64,000 nucleotides of DNA, from the NCBI GenBank assembly GCA_035578905.1, contig JAQJVL010000005.1:674347-738346 (forward strand), read 5' to 3'. How positions within the stretch are numbered: position 1 is the stretch's first letter; the number at the start of each line of letters is the position of its first letter. Positions 44,600-55,041 of the stretch are shown here, in pieces. Below the pieces are notes generated by a model. That model was not told the origin of the DNA. It worked only from the letters and a program-made list of their open reading frames with translations, and did no database searches. The stretch comes from Stictocephala bisonia (taxonomy: Eukaryota > Arthropoda > Insecta > Hemiptera > Membracidae). A program made the position numbers and the translations under genes.

Positions 44600-45319
44600 G
44601 GTTTGAGAATGATTGTTTTTGTCTTGTATAAAACGTTAATTAACAACAAATGTAATTTAGTTCTAAGCAAGTCGATTTTCAAGTGTGTATTTAGAATTGA
44701 CCAAGATTTATGGATATCACACTAAAAATTACTATTTTGTTGAATTGATTTTACATAATATATTTTACAGAAGCAGCAATAGCACATTTTCAATTTTTAT
44801 TATTTATTATTATTATTTTTTAACAGGTTTTATAATGTATAGTTAACTGAGTAATTAAAATCACATTACAACAAAATATATTACATTTTTCTAGGCATGC
44901 TATTAATAACTAGCACATCACAACAATAAATAACAATATTAACAGATAACCAGGAAAACAAAACTTATTTTACGTAAACTAAATAATAAGCTAATAACAA
45001 TAATTTTAATTTAAAAGAAAACAATAACAAAAATTTAAAACAACTCAAAATTTATGTTGAAATTTACACTACAACAAACAAACTGATTGATATAATTTTT
45101 TGTGATAGTTCACTGTGGGCTGCAATTTTCCTGTTTTTACTCACCACAAATATTTACAAATTGTTGCGTCATTCACCAAAATAATATTGTTTGTACAGCT
45201 AATTAAAGATATAACAGTCTAGCTGACTACATAAATACTACATACCATAAGGTCAAGATTAATAGATAAGTTTTTGTCAGGTAGTCTATTAGAATTGGTT
45301 TTTGTTATTTACATTTACA
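44600..45319. other. No recognised feature
   Basis: AT-rich spacer before the long-TIR element. Confidence 0.4.
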
Positions 45320-46013
45320 TACAGGGTGGACAGAAGTCAGTGTTAAAATATTTTTCTGGTGAAACTACCAGATATTAGTGACAAAAAATGGAAATATTAT
45401 TTTCTTCGCCACAACCACCTTTAATTAATAGATATTTTAATTGTTTTACTAAAAAAACGTGTTTTGTTTTAGTAAAACTTAGTTTTCACCATTATTTATT
45501 AACATTTTATCACTTTTGGTGTTTTTTTTAAATCTACACAACATTTTACATTCAAGGTAAACTAATTTTTCATTATGAACTTATTATAAACAAATTTGTG
45601 ACAAAATGAAATTTTAATTTTTTTTAAAAATAAGTCACGGAGGCCCATAAAAAATTTTATGGAAGACCCTATTTAGGCTGAGGACTTTCATAAAATAGGT
45701 CCTGTTTCATAAAATAACAGAAAAACATGCCTGTTTTTTAAGCTTTAAAATGATGTAATACAACTGTACTCTCATACTCGTCTTCTATTGGTTAGTACAG
45801 AATCTATGCTAAAAAAAAGGTTTGCTTGAAATGCCACAGGATCATTGAAGTAGTCACAATAAAATAATTTTTTAATTCATTTACAGCCAAATATATTGTT
45901 TATTTTTTTATTCACTGTAGTATGTGTGTTATTTACAAGATGAACACCTAAAAATAATGAAAAAAAAGAAACAAGCAGAAACTAATGTAATCTACAGAGT
46001 ATGCTCAAACTGT

Positions 46014-47025
46014 CTACCTTCGTTTATTATGCAACCCCTTGCCACGCTTTCTCATAGCCCTGACCATCACATTCAAAGTTAATTTGTCACGCACCTTTTG
46101 GGCAGCTAGCTGAATTCTGTTTCTCAGTTCTTCTTCTGAGTTCAAAGGGGCTGAATAAACTTCATTTTCCATCATACCTCAAAGAAAGAAATCCACAGGA
46201 GGGAGGTCAGGTGATCTGGCCGGCCAAGGTATGGTTCCAGCGTGACCCATCCACATAGGGTAGTTGTCCGACTGCCACTGTCGCACATCATGGGTGAAAT
46301 GAGGGGGAGCACGGTCTTGCTGGAAAATGATGTTGTCCCTCTTGTTATGGTCCATGCAGAAGTGTGGGCAAGGTATGTTGTAAGAAATCTAAATAAGTTT
46401 GACCGTTTAAATTTGCTGGAAAAATGTGCGGACCTATAAGTTGGTTTCCGATGACACCTGCCCATACGTTGACTTGGAAACGTCTTTGAAAAGAACTTTC
46501 TCTGGACACTCTCGGGTTTTCTTCGGCCCAGTGATGCATGTTATGCGTGTTGAAAACGCCAGCCCTAGTAAAGGTAGACTCATCAGTGTACAGGATATTT
46601 CTCAAAAAGTGATACTGCTCAATATCACTGTTGAGCAGCTAGCGACAGAACTGTACTTTTGGAGCATGATCATGTGTTTCTAACTTTTGTAAAATGATAC
46701 GGGTGGAAATTATTTTCATGTAAAATACTTAATATCTTGCCATTAGAAACACCAACTTCATCGGCAAGTTGTCGACATCTTGTTTCAGGATTTTGACAAA
46801 CTAAATTTAGAACCTACCTAAAGAGCAGAAACTACCTCGTTTTGGCTGCCTGTGAACACTTCCTCTCTCCAACAAACGCTGATGTAGCATCGAAAAAACT
46901 TGAGGCGTAGGCACTCTACGATCTGGATACCGTAATTGGTATTCTCTTTGAACAGCCAGTGCATTACCATCACAAAAACCATACACGAAGTGCATCTACG
47001 CATACTCTCACGTTGAAAACTCCAT
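46014..47025 (-). pseudogene. Transposase of the long-TIR element (DUF4817-type helix-turn-helix plus DDE)
   Basis: ATG at 47025 starts MEFST, then HFVYGFCDGNALAVQREYQL and RVPTPQVFSMLHQRLLERGS, the N-terminal helix-turn-helix that I believe corresponds to the DUF4817 family of insect transposases. The DDE core follows: ILYTDESTFTRAGVFN (first Asp), HHWAEENPRVSRESSFQRRF, then QQDRAPPHFTHDV (second Asp) and SPDLPPVDFFL (third Asp, 40 residues between). It ends at a TAG at 46014-46016. Two early stops, a frameshift near 46350 and others make it inactive, although the catalytic residues remain. Confidence 0.85.
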
Positions 47026-47347
47026 GACAGCTTGTACTCTACTAAAAATTCAACAGGAAACAGGCTAAAACAGATAAGGCCTGCTGGAAGACAAAATACA
47101 ACCGGAACAACTTTTATTTCTACTCCTCTTTTGAATGTGGGTATAAGAGAAAGTGGACTTTGGACGATCTAATAAGATTAGTATTTTTATGGTATTTCCT
47201 AAGCCATGGAAAGTAATTCACTGTTTAAATATGAAATTTGAACATTTATAGATATTACCTCAAATCAAATCAACTCAAAATTTCTTTATTACATGAACAT
47301 TAAGTACAGTAATATAGTCAAACATGTAATGCAAAAGGAAAAGTCAA

Positions 47348-50300
47348 TTAGGTGTTTGTTGCATCCAGGAACTCCTCCAGGCTGTAGAGTGGTGTCTTAA
47401 CAAGGAATTCTTGAAGTGATTTCTTCAGTGCCTTTCCAGTTAGCGATTGAAGGTCCTCTGGCAGTCAATTTCTGAGTTTCCGCCCTACATAAGATGGTTT
47501 TTTTTCAAAGAGGGCAGTTCGGTGGCGGGGCAGAACATATCTGGAGGCGTGTCGGGTGTTGTAGTCATGGAGATTGTTGTAAGTGTCAAAGTTGAGTCTG
47601 TCAACATGTAGCATTGTTTCGTACACATACAGAGCTGATACAGTCAGAATGCCTAAATTTTGATATGCTTCTCTGCAGCATTGTCGAGGCTCAAGATTGG
47701 CAAGGGATCTGATTGCCTTTTTCTGGAGGGTGAGTATCCTTTTCAGGTTTCCATTAGAGCTGCCCCAGATGATAAGACCATATCTAAGACCACCTCTACC
47801 AGTGCGTAATAGGCAGCTTTGACGGATGCCTCAGTACCCACTGATTTGAGTCGCCTCATGACGTATATGCCTGCACATATTTTATTCGAAATTGTGCTCA
47901 CATGATGACTCCATGAAAGTGTATTGTCGATAGTTAAGCCCAGAAATTGTGTTTTATCGGATACTGATATGTCTGGAATATTTGTTGGTATTTCATTTTT
48001 CCTACTGAAATGCACTTGCGTTGTTTTTTTAGGATTTATTGCCAGATCTTTCAGTGCACTGTATTTGATGGCTCGTTGGAGAGAAGTCAGAGAGTTAAGG
48101 GATAGTTCATCTACTGTGTCATTTTTTATAAGAAGGGTAGTGTCGTCTGCATACATTATGCAGTCAGTACTGGGGCTGTCAATGAAAGTAGGGAAGTCAT
48201 TAGTCAGAAGGATAAAAAGAACTGGGCCAAGTACTGATCCTTGAGGCACACCTCTTGCTATTGGTTTTGGAGCTGATGTGTATGATCTGGTGATGCAAGA
48301 TTCAGTATGCTGTACCTCCACAAGTTATGACCTTCCTTGGAGGTAGCTGGAGAACCATTTATTCTCTATGCCTCTTACTCCCAGATTTTCCAGCTTTTTT
48401 AATATTAGGTCGTGTCCCAGACAGTCGAAGGCCTTGCTGTAGTCAAGAAATAAGGCTGTTACGTACTTTTCGTCATCTATGCTGTCAATGTTGGGCGAGC
48501 CGGTGGCCGAGTGGTCTAAGGCGTCAGGACTTTGAGCTTGGGTTAGAGATAGCGCTGGTTCGAATCCGGCCTAGACTGAAAGATTTATCAGTAATATTCA
48601 CCTTGTACTGTACAGGTTCGCCCCCTTACTCTGACTGAATAAGTTCTTCGCACAGATCAATGGTCTATGGGGAATGGTCAGAGTGGTTAAGGAGGAGATC
48701 GGCCTCTCCTTTTAAAAAAAATAAATAAAAAAAAAAAATGATTGATTCTACTAAGCTGATAATTGCTGATATGGTTGATTTTCCTTTTTGAAATCCATGT
48801 TGGTTGACTGTGATTAAATTGTGATGTTTCAGGTAGACCATCAATCTCTTCAGAACAAGTTTCTCTAAGATTTTTGCAAATGTAGATATTAGCGAGATGG
48901 GTCTGTAGTTCTGAGGGTCTGATTTCTTTCCTTTCTTGTGTTTCGGATAGACCTTTGACACTTTAAGTCTTGAGGGGAAGTGACCGTCGACAAAAGATTT
49001 GTTAATGATTGCTACAAAGGGTCGGGTTAATTCATTTGCACAGAGCTTTACACTCTTTGAAGAAAACTCATCTATGCCACTGGACGATTTGTTTTTCAGT
49101 CTGCGAATTGTTTGATTCACCTCTGTCCAAGTTGTTGGTGTCATGCAAAATGACTCTGGCATGGGGATGTTAAACAAGTTTGGGTTTTCTCCTGTCCAGC
49201 CAGGTGCTAGAGTGTTTATTTGGTTTTGGATTGTCATATCAGCTATCTGAGTAAAGTAAGTGTTAAAGCTTTCAGCTACTTCTGCAGGATTATGTAGTGT
49301 GGTGTTGTTGATGTTAAGTTTAGGGCACTCCTGCTTGCACTGTTTCCCACGCCTCTCATTATTAATCAAACTCCATAGGGTCTTGGTCTTGTTGTCAGAT
49401 TCTTCTATGTGCTTTGAGTTTGCTTGCCGATGCAGTGTTCTTAGTTTTTGGTCATATATCCTCTTTCTGTTTATCATTATTTCTTTTTCTTGAATATCTC
49501 CTGTTATTTCGTAGGTGTTAAGGGCTCGTAGATAGGAGGCTTTCATATCAGCAGATTCCAAGTCGTAATAGTGAGATGGTTTGGTAGGCCCTCTGTTCTT
49601 GTGTTTCCTTTGAGGGCAGCAGATATCTAGGACAGTATAAAGGGTGTCATGGAATATATTATATGCTGTTTCTGTGTCTTCAGCAGTTTCAACAGCATTC
49701 CAGTTTTTGTTGACGAGGATGGATTTGAGATTTTCGAGGTTTTTTTTCCCCATTTGTCGCTTTAGTATTAGTGTTGAGTTGGTCTCTTCGTTTAGGTCAA
49801 GGCTGCTCATCTGGGCTGTATGGTCAGAGAGGCCAGTTTGTAAAATAGTTACAGTGACCTCCGCTTCTGGGATGTTGGTGCATACGCAGTCTATGGAGGA
49901 TCTCGTCTCAGCTGTTACCCGTGTCGCAGGGAGGGGAAGCCTTCTTATGTTGTGTGTGGTTAGTTCGTCTTTTAGCATCAAATTGTCAGGGTTGTTTTCT
50001 TTTAAGCTATCAATGTTTATATCCCCTAGTAATAAAAATAACTTATTGTGTGCTTGGTTGTGGTCTAGGATTTGAGACAAAATATTTAGGCCAGTTCTTG
50101 TGTTTCCACCAGGAGGGCGATATACACCAAGGAGATATATTAGCTTTCCTTTAACTTTGATCTGTGCCATTGCTGCCTCAAGGAGAAGTTCTTCACAAAA
50201 ATGTGTAATTTCAATGGCCTCTATACTGGTTGTCAGGTTGTCCTTACAGTATATAGCGACACCTCCTAGCTTATGATTTGTTCTGCTAAATTCAGTTACC

Positions 50301-50475
50301 AAATTGTAGCCTTGTATTTTGGTGTTTAAAATTTCACTTTGACTCAAGCCATGTTCTGTCAGTATAAAAAGACTAGGGGATGTTTCATTGAGCAGATGGT
50401 TTAGTCTGTCAACTTTGTTTGAGAGTCCCCTGATGTTTTGATGAAGGATTGTCAGATGTTCATTTCGTTTCGTTG
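47348..50475 (-). pseudogene. LINE ORF2: endonuclease and reverse transcriptase
   Basis: The frame overlaps the end of ORF1 and starts with HQNIRGLSNKVDRLNHLL, then FILTEHGLS, LGVYRPPGGN, LLLGDINIDSL, ATRVTAETRSSIDCV and TGLSDHTAQ, the full APE-type endonuclease set. The RT begins NYRPISLISTFAKILEKLVL and NQHGFQKGKSTISA. It is then cut by the SINE at 48493-48738 and resumes with FLDYSKAFDCLGHDLILKKL, GVPQGSVLGPVLF and MYADDTTLLI (catalytic YADD intact). A nonsense codon in GRS*LVEV (about 48325) and a frameshift near 47770 follow, and the C-terminus ends EFLDATNT with TAA at 47348-47350. Apart from these lesions it is complete. Confidence 0.88.
48493..48738 (+). mobile_element. tRNA-derived SINE, family 2, copy 2 (inside LINE ORF2)
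   Basis: The head carries box A GGCCGAGTGGTCTAAGGCGT and box B GGTTCGAATCC, tRNA-Leu-like with a long variable arm. The body contains TGTACTGTACAGGTTCGCCC and GATCGGCCTCTCC, followed by a poly(A)-rich tail (AAAAAAAATAAATAAAAAAA). The insertion splits the LINE frame exactly between codons for VESI and DSIDD, with only a short (CATT-sized) duplication visible. It is opposite in orientation to the LINE and better preserved than the copy at 12722. Confidence 0.85.
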
Positions 50476-52026
50476 TTTGAGGCCTAAAAAATATTCTTCA
50501 TTTTCTGCCATTGGGGTATTCAGTGAGCAATCAGAGACATCGGTGGGTTCTTTAAAAGTATTGCAACTTGTAGATATCAAATTTGTCAATTTAACATATT
50601 CTGTGCTGTTATTGAGCCCGTAATTATTTATCAGCTCCCTATAGTAGTCAATGTTTTTCTCAAAAAAGGTTTCATAGTCCTCATTTATGTCTTTTATTTT
50701 TGCATGTTGAGGGTGAGCCTTTTTGCTGTTTGCCTGAGGATTCACTGGTTGTGTTCTTTTGGCTTCCAGAGTTGGAGGGGGTGACACTTCCGCTGTGTGA
50801 ATCTGTGCTTTGCTTTTTACAACTTGCAATGACACGCTTAACCTGTTATCCCTTCTCTTTTTAATGGGATTGTTATTCTTGATCAAGGCAGCAGTGTTTG
50901 TCAATATGCTAACAGAATTGTTCTGTTTTTTAGAAGTAGTTTGTCTGGCTCTCCACGTCAAACTTTTGTTCAGTTTTTTAGTCGGAGTTTGTCTGACTCT
51001 CCCTGTTTGTGATGAGCTCAGTTTTTCTGTGGGAGTTTGACTGGCTCTCCCTGTTGAATTCTCGTTGGGGTCCTTGGTACGGAGTTGTACTGAGAAGTGT
51101 GATATTATTTCCCCAGTACTTTGGCAGTTGTCAAGGTCAGATGTGGGCAGAGATAGTGGATAAAGGTGATCTTTATTTTGTAGCTCGTCTAGTAGTAGCT
51201 TCATCTGTTGTTCCACTTTGTCTTGTCTGGTGCTTAACTGTCCAACTTGTATAAGGAGAGACGGAGAGCTGTTTGGTGGGGGAGAGGGAAAGAATGACAG
51301 AGATTGTGGTGTAATTGAAGGGGATATTCCTTCAGAAGTTTGAGTGGTGGAGTTTTTATATGATTCTGGATCATTACTTAACTTAATTTTGAGCTGTTTA
51401 ATTGTATTCTGAAGAGTTGCAACATTTCTCTCGTATTTAGAAATGATTTCTTCTTTTTCTCGATCAGAGTCTTCATATAATTTTTCAAGGTCAGTCCTCA
51501 TTTTGTTTTCTTTTATTAATTGGTTTTCAACCTGATTTAATTTTTCCACTAGCATGCTATATCTATTTAGAATTGTAACCTTCTCATTTTCAAGTTCTTC
51601 TAATTGTGATTGATAGTCTATGTTGTTCATTTTACGATTATTCAGTTCTCCAATTTCGAGTATTAGTTTAGCGTTAGTGGTGGTTAATTCAGTTATTTGC
51701 TGCTTTAGCTCTTGATTTTCAGCTAACAAGGCATTTCCAACCTCGGCTGCAAGGGACAGTGAGTTTTCTAGGTTTTCTTCAGTATTGCCAATGGTTAAAA
51801 TTTTTTGTTCAATTTCTTCTAAACTAGTCGCTGAGTTACTGCTGTTTATTGTAGTTTTACATTTGCCACATTTCCATGACTCTATTTCAGATTTATTTAG
51901 GTTTTTGAACATTTTATCTGTCCAGTTAAGACATTTGGAGTGGTACCATTGACCGCACTCACCCGTGCACAGTATGCCCTTGTGCCTCACTCCTATAGTA
52001 CAAGTCCCACATGGGTATCTGGACAT
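50452..52026 (-). CDS. LINE ORF1 protein with PHD finger and coiled coil
   Basis: An intact frame of 524 codons starts with ATG at 52024-52026. Residues 6-57 hold a C4HC3 PHD-type finger (PCGTC, LCTGEC, WYHSKC, WKCGKC). A coiled coil of about 150 residues follows (leucine/glutamate-rich, for example LEELENEKVTILNRYSMLVE). Then comes a Ser/Pro-rich stretch (SPSITPQSLSFFPSPPPNSS), three related basic repeats with the RARQT/RVRQTP motif, and a C-terminal tail. In LINEs this protein binds the RNA and forms the RNP; the coiled coil would drive multimers. The last codons overlap ORF2 in another frame, suggesting coupled translation. This is the only large intact frame in the window. Confidence 0.88.
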   Translation of the reverse strand: MSRYPCGTCTIGVRHKGILCTGECGQWYHSKCLNWTDKMFKNLNKSEIESWKCGKCKTTINSSNSATSLEEIEQKILTIGNTEENLENSLSLAAEVGNALLAENQELKQQITELTTTNAKLILEIGELNNRKMNNIDYQSQLEELENEKVTILNRYSMLVEKLNQVENQLIKENKMRTDLEKLYEDSDREKEEIISKYERNVATLQNTIKQLKIKLSNDPESYKNSTTQTSEGISPSITPQSLSFFPSPPPNSSPSLLIQVGQLSTRQDKVEQQMKLLLDELQNKDHLYPLSLPTSDLDNCQSTGEIISHFSVQLRTKDPNENSTGRASQTPTEKLSSSQTGRVRQTPTKKLNKSLTWRARQTTSKKQNNSVSILTNTAALIKNNNPIKKRRDNRLSVSLQVVKSKAQIHTAEVSPPPTLEAKRTQPVNPQANSKKAHPQHAKIKDINEDYETFFEKNIDYYRELINNYGLNNSTEYVKLTNLISTSCNTFKEPTDVSDCSLNTPMAENEEYFLGLKQRNEMNI

Positions 52027-52094
52027 TATATAACAAAAATTATGATCAAATATTTAATAATTAATAGTTAAGTAGATGAGAGATGTCAATATTT

Positions 52095-52325
52095 GGAACT
52101 GTTTTTTATTATGACGAGGTTTGGCAGGCTCCTCGTGGTTAAATATGATAAGTGTCAATATTTGTTGAAGATGTCAATAAAGTAAGAAGCTTTTATGTAG
52201 GACTGTTTTTTATTGAAGCTTTGACAGGCTGCTTAAGTCTTTTCAAAGTGGTGGTCAGAATAATATAATTGTAGGACTGTTTTTTATTGAAGCTTTGGCA
52301 GGCTGCTTAAGTCTTTTGTTGGTTA
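52095..52325 (-). promoter_or_regulatory. LINE 5' region with repeated units (probable internal promoter)
   Basis: GGACTGTTTTTTATTGAAGC and GGCAGGCTGCTTAAGTCTTT occur at about 52200-52245 and 52275-52320, with a diverged third version at 52098-52145. Tandem 5' units are known in several LINE families, where each contributes promoter activity. Promoter function here is inferred. Confidence 0.5.
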
Positions 52326-52874
52326 AAATTATATATTACCTGAAATTTTAACCGTATTTTCAGTACTTCAATGATCCCGTGGCATTTCAAGCAAACCTTG
52401 TTTTTTAGCATAGATTCTGTATTAACCATTAGAAGACGAGTATGAGAGTACAGTTGTATTACATCATTTAAAGTTTAAGGCATGTTTTTTTCTGTTATTG
52501 GCATCTCTTCAGGAACTATTTTATGGAAGTCCTCGGCCTGTATATCTTGTGACTTATTTTTAAAGAAACTTAAAATTTCACTTTGTTGCAAATTTATTTA
52601 TAGTAAACTCATAATGAAAAATTTGTTTACCTTGAATTCCCATGTAAAATGTTGTGAAGATTTAAAAAAAACACACCAAAAGTGAAAAATGATAATGAAT
52701 AATGGTGAAAACTAAGTTTTACTATAACAATACATGTTTAAAAAAAAAACAATAAAAATATATTTAATTAAAGATGGTTGGGGGGGAAGAAAATAATAAT
52801 TCAACTTTGTTGTCACTAATATCTGGTAGTTTCACCAGACAAATTTTTTAACACTGACTTCTGTCCACCCTGTA

Positions 52875-53380
52875 AATATATATTAGTGTAAGTTCTTATA
52901 ACTCGAGTCAATTCATTGTTAGATACATAACAATTTTTACTAAATGTATACTGTTAGTATACTTACACTCAATAAAACCTATTGTTACTGACCAATTTGG
53001 TTTGTGAATGGGACTGATAGGCTTAGATTCCAGTTTTTGATTGCTTTGGAGTTAATAAATTAGTAAATTACAAACTCATAGCAACAAAAAAATGAAATTA
53101 ATTTAAAAACTGAAACAAACACAGACTACACCAAACACTTTGAAACACAATAGCACCCTGAATACATTCCAAAGTACACAGCAGCTAATGTGCAATATTG
53201 GTTAATGATTAGTACTACGAGAATCACTTTACAAATAGGAATATCTGGGATTATCTATTGAATAATCAGTTAAGTTGAATTCTTGTTTCTTGCAATATCA
53301 CTGATAATTTTTCAATATAGAAAACCATGCAAGCTTAGAGTATTAGAGCATATTGTTGAAGCTGATATTGAATTGACTAG
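52875..53380. other. No recognised feature
   Basis: AT-rich spacer. Nothing supported. Confidence 0.4.
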
Positions 53381-53778
53381 TTAACACATTCGCTGCTGAT
53401 GGCGCGGTTCCGCGCCATGCCCCATGCTTCGTGAATGCGCATGGTGCAGTTCCGAGCCAAATTGTTAGTTTTGTGTTATTGCCTCAGTGTTTTTAGCATT
53501 TAACATAGCGCTGTGATTTGTTGTAAGCACTTTAGAAATGTTTTGTCGAACAAAATATTACAATTCGATATATTTGAATTATAACTTGTTCAGATATTCA
53601 AATAAACAAAATATTCGTTATAGTTTACCACTCCTAGTGAGGGTATCTATCACTTGTAGGTTAGCAGCGGTGAGGGTATCTATCACTTGTAGGTTAGCAG
53701 CGGTGAGGGTATCTATCACTTGTAGGTTAGCAGCGGTGAGGGTATCTATCACTTGTAGGTTAGCAGCAAATGTGTTAA
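53381..53778. mobile_element. piggyBac-like MITE with palindromic boxes and internal 33-bp repeats
   Basis: The left end TTAACACATTCGCTGCTGA and the right end, reading inwards as TTAACACATTTGCTGCTAAC, are clear inverted repeats including TTAA at both edges. A 16-mer GGCGCGGTTCCGCGCC at 53401-53416 (7-bp arms, 2-base centre) starts 20 bp from the TTAA. A worn copy GGTGCAGTTCCGAGCC (13 of 16 matching) lies exactly 42 bp on at 53443-53458. On the right, four 33-bp units (GTGAGGGTATCTATCACTTG plus TAGGTTAGCAGCG, 53637-53768) end in the TIR motif itself. No transposase. Confidence 0.85.
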
Positions 53779-54335
53779 AGCATTTGTCGAGTTGAAGACC
53801 ATTTTAACTCACATTAAACAGAAAAAAATTAGTTTTTAAGTTGAGGAAAGGGAATGCCCATCAGCTCACACATTCCTCATGAAATGTATATAGGCACCAT
53901 TTTTGGAAATAAATATTCTATAAATCATACTAAAAGTTTTAAATTACCTATGTAATATACCTACTTTTAACTATTTTAGTATAAGAAACCAGGTAAAAAA
54001 TGTAGGAAAGTTCTGACTAAACAGAAATGTGGTAAATCAATTTGCAACCTTTTGCAACTTGTTAAGGAAGGTCTCAACTTCAGAAATATACCAGTTGTAA
54101 AGTCCGAAAATATCCAAATTACATAGTAAACAACAAGTAAACAAAAATAATAAATAATTGAAACAAATCAAAATAAATTAATCTAATATTAAAACTAGTA
54201 CATAGAGGGTTTTTAAGTGGCTTATTACGATTTTAACATCGTAAATATTGTAAAACAAAATGGCAGATAGATGTGCTTTTCCACCATTGTTACAAATTAA
54301 GGTTATAAAAAGATATGTATATGTTACTAGCAATT
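53779..54335. other. No recognised feature
   Basis: AT-rich. No ORF or repeat supported. Confidence 0.4.
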
Positions 54336-55041
54336 GCCAAATTCGGGCATTGTCCGAAATTTTTACCCACTTCGAGAAGTGCTAACTTTATTTTACTGAC
54401 TCCACGGAAGTACTTTATTTGGGCAATGACCGAACCAAAATACTCAATCCGCAGAGTGATTGATTTCACTTACTCAATACCCGAAGTGAAGGTTTGTTTC
54501 AGCTTCTGAGCAAAATTAAATACACTCTCCTCAGAGTGAGCATTCATATTTACTCATTCCGTGAATTGTATATTATGGATTTACTCAATTGCTGAAATGT
54601 TTCCCACAGTGTTTTCTGTTATCTGTCACTAGGCCTGACATATTTCTGTACAAACTCATGTGTATAAACATACACGTATTTGTACACACCATATGCGTAC
54701 GAATATGTACACGTTTTCTATTCCTTACGACACTAATGAAAAATACTACACTGCAACTGCAACACTATTGAATTAAACAACACAAGTGACTCACTATTCA
54801 GTCTCAAACAGTGGGCCACTCACACACTATTTACAGGGGAGGGATGAGAGACATGTCTGAACAGGCTTCGTATGCCATGGGAAACATCATTTCGGCAATT
54901 GAGTAAATCCATAATACAAAATCCGCAGAATGAGTAAATATTAATGCTCACTCCGCGGAGAGTGTATTTAATTTTGCTCAGAACCCGAAATACGAGGTGC
55001 AGCTGGAAAAAAACCGGACTGATGCTGGAAAAAACAATTAT

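Larger units (their letters stand above)
47261..52332 (-). mobile_element. Nearly complete two-ORF jockey-like LINE
   Basis: The element is flanked by a 9-bp target duplication ATATTACCT (47252-47260, 52333-52341). Its 3' end on the minus strand is AATAAAGAAATTTTGAGTTG and short TTGATT repeats. Its 5' region holds two to three copies of a repeated unit (52095-52325). It carries a PHD-finger ORF1 and an endonuclease-RT ORF2 that slightly overlap, and a SINE inserted in ORF2. It interrupts the mariner-type element near the start of its transposase. Confidence 0.88.
45322..52872 (-). mobile_element. Mariner-superfamily element with ~510-bp terminal inverted repeats
   Basis: The outer ends read CAGGGTGGACAGAAGTCAGT on both sides, flanked by TA (45320-45321 and 52873-52874). 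The inverted repeats run about 45322-45857 and 52361-52872, sharing for example ACTACCAGATATTAGTGACA and TACAACTGTACTCTCATACT. Without the nested LINE (47261-52332) the element would be about 2.5 kb. Repeats of this length are unusual for Tc1/mariner, which normally have 20-300 bp. Confidence 0.88.

Noticed and set aside
48493..48565. Possible functional tRNA-Leu gene
   Set aside because: Box A and B are good, but the head continues into a SINE body with a poly(A) tail and sits inside a LINE frame, so it is a SINE.
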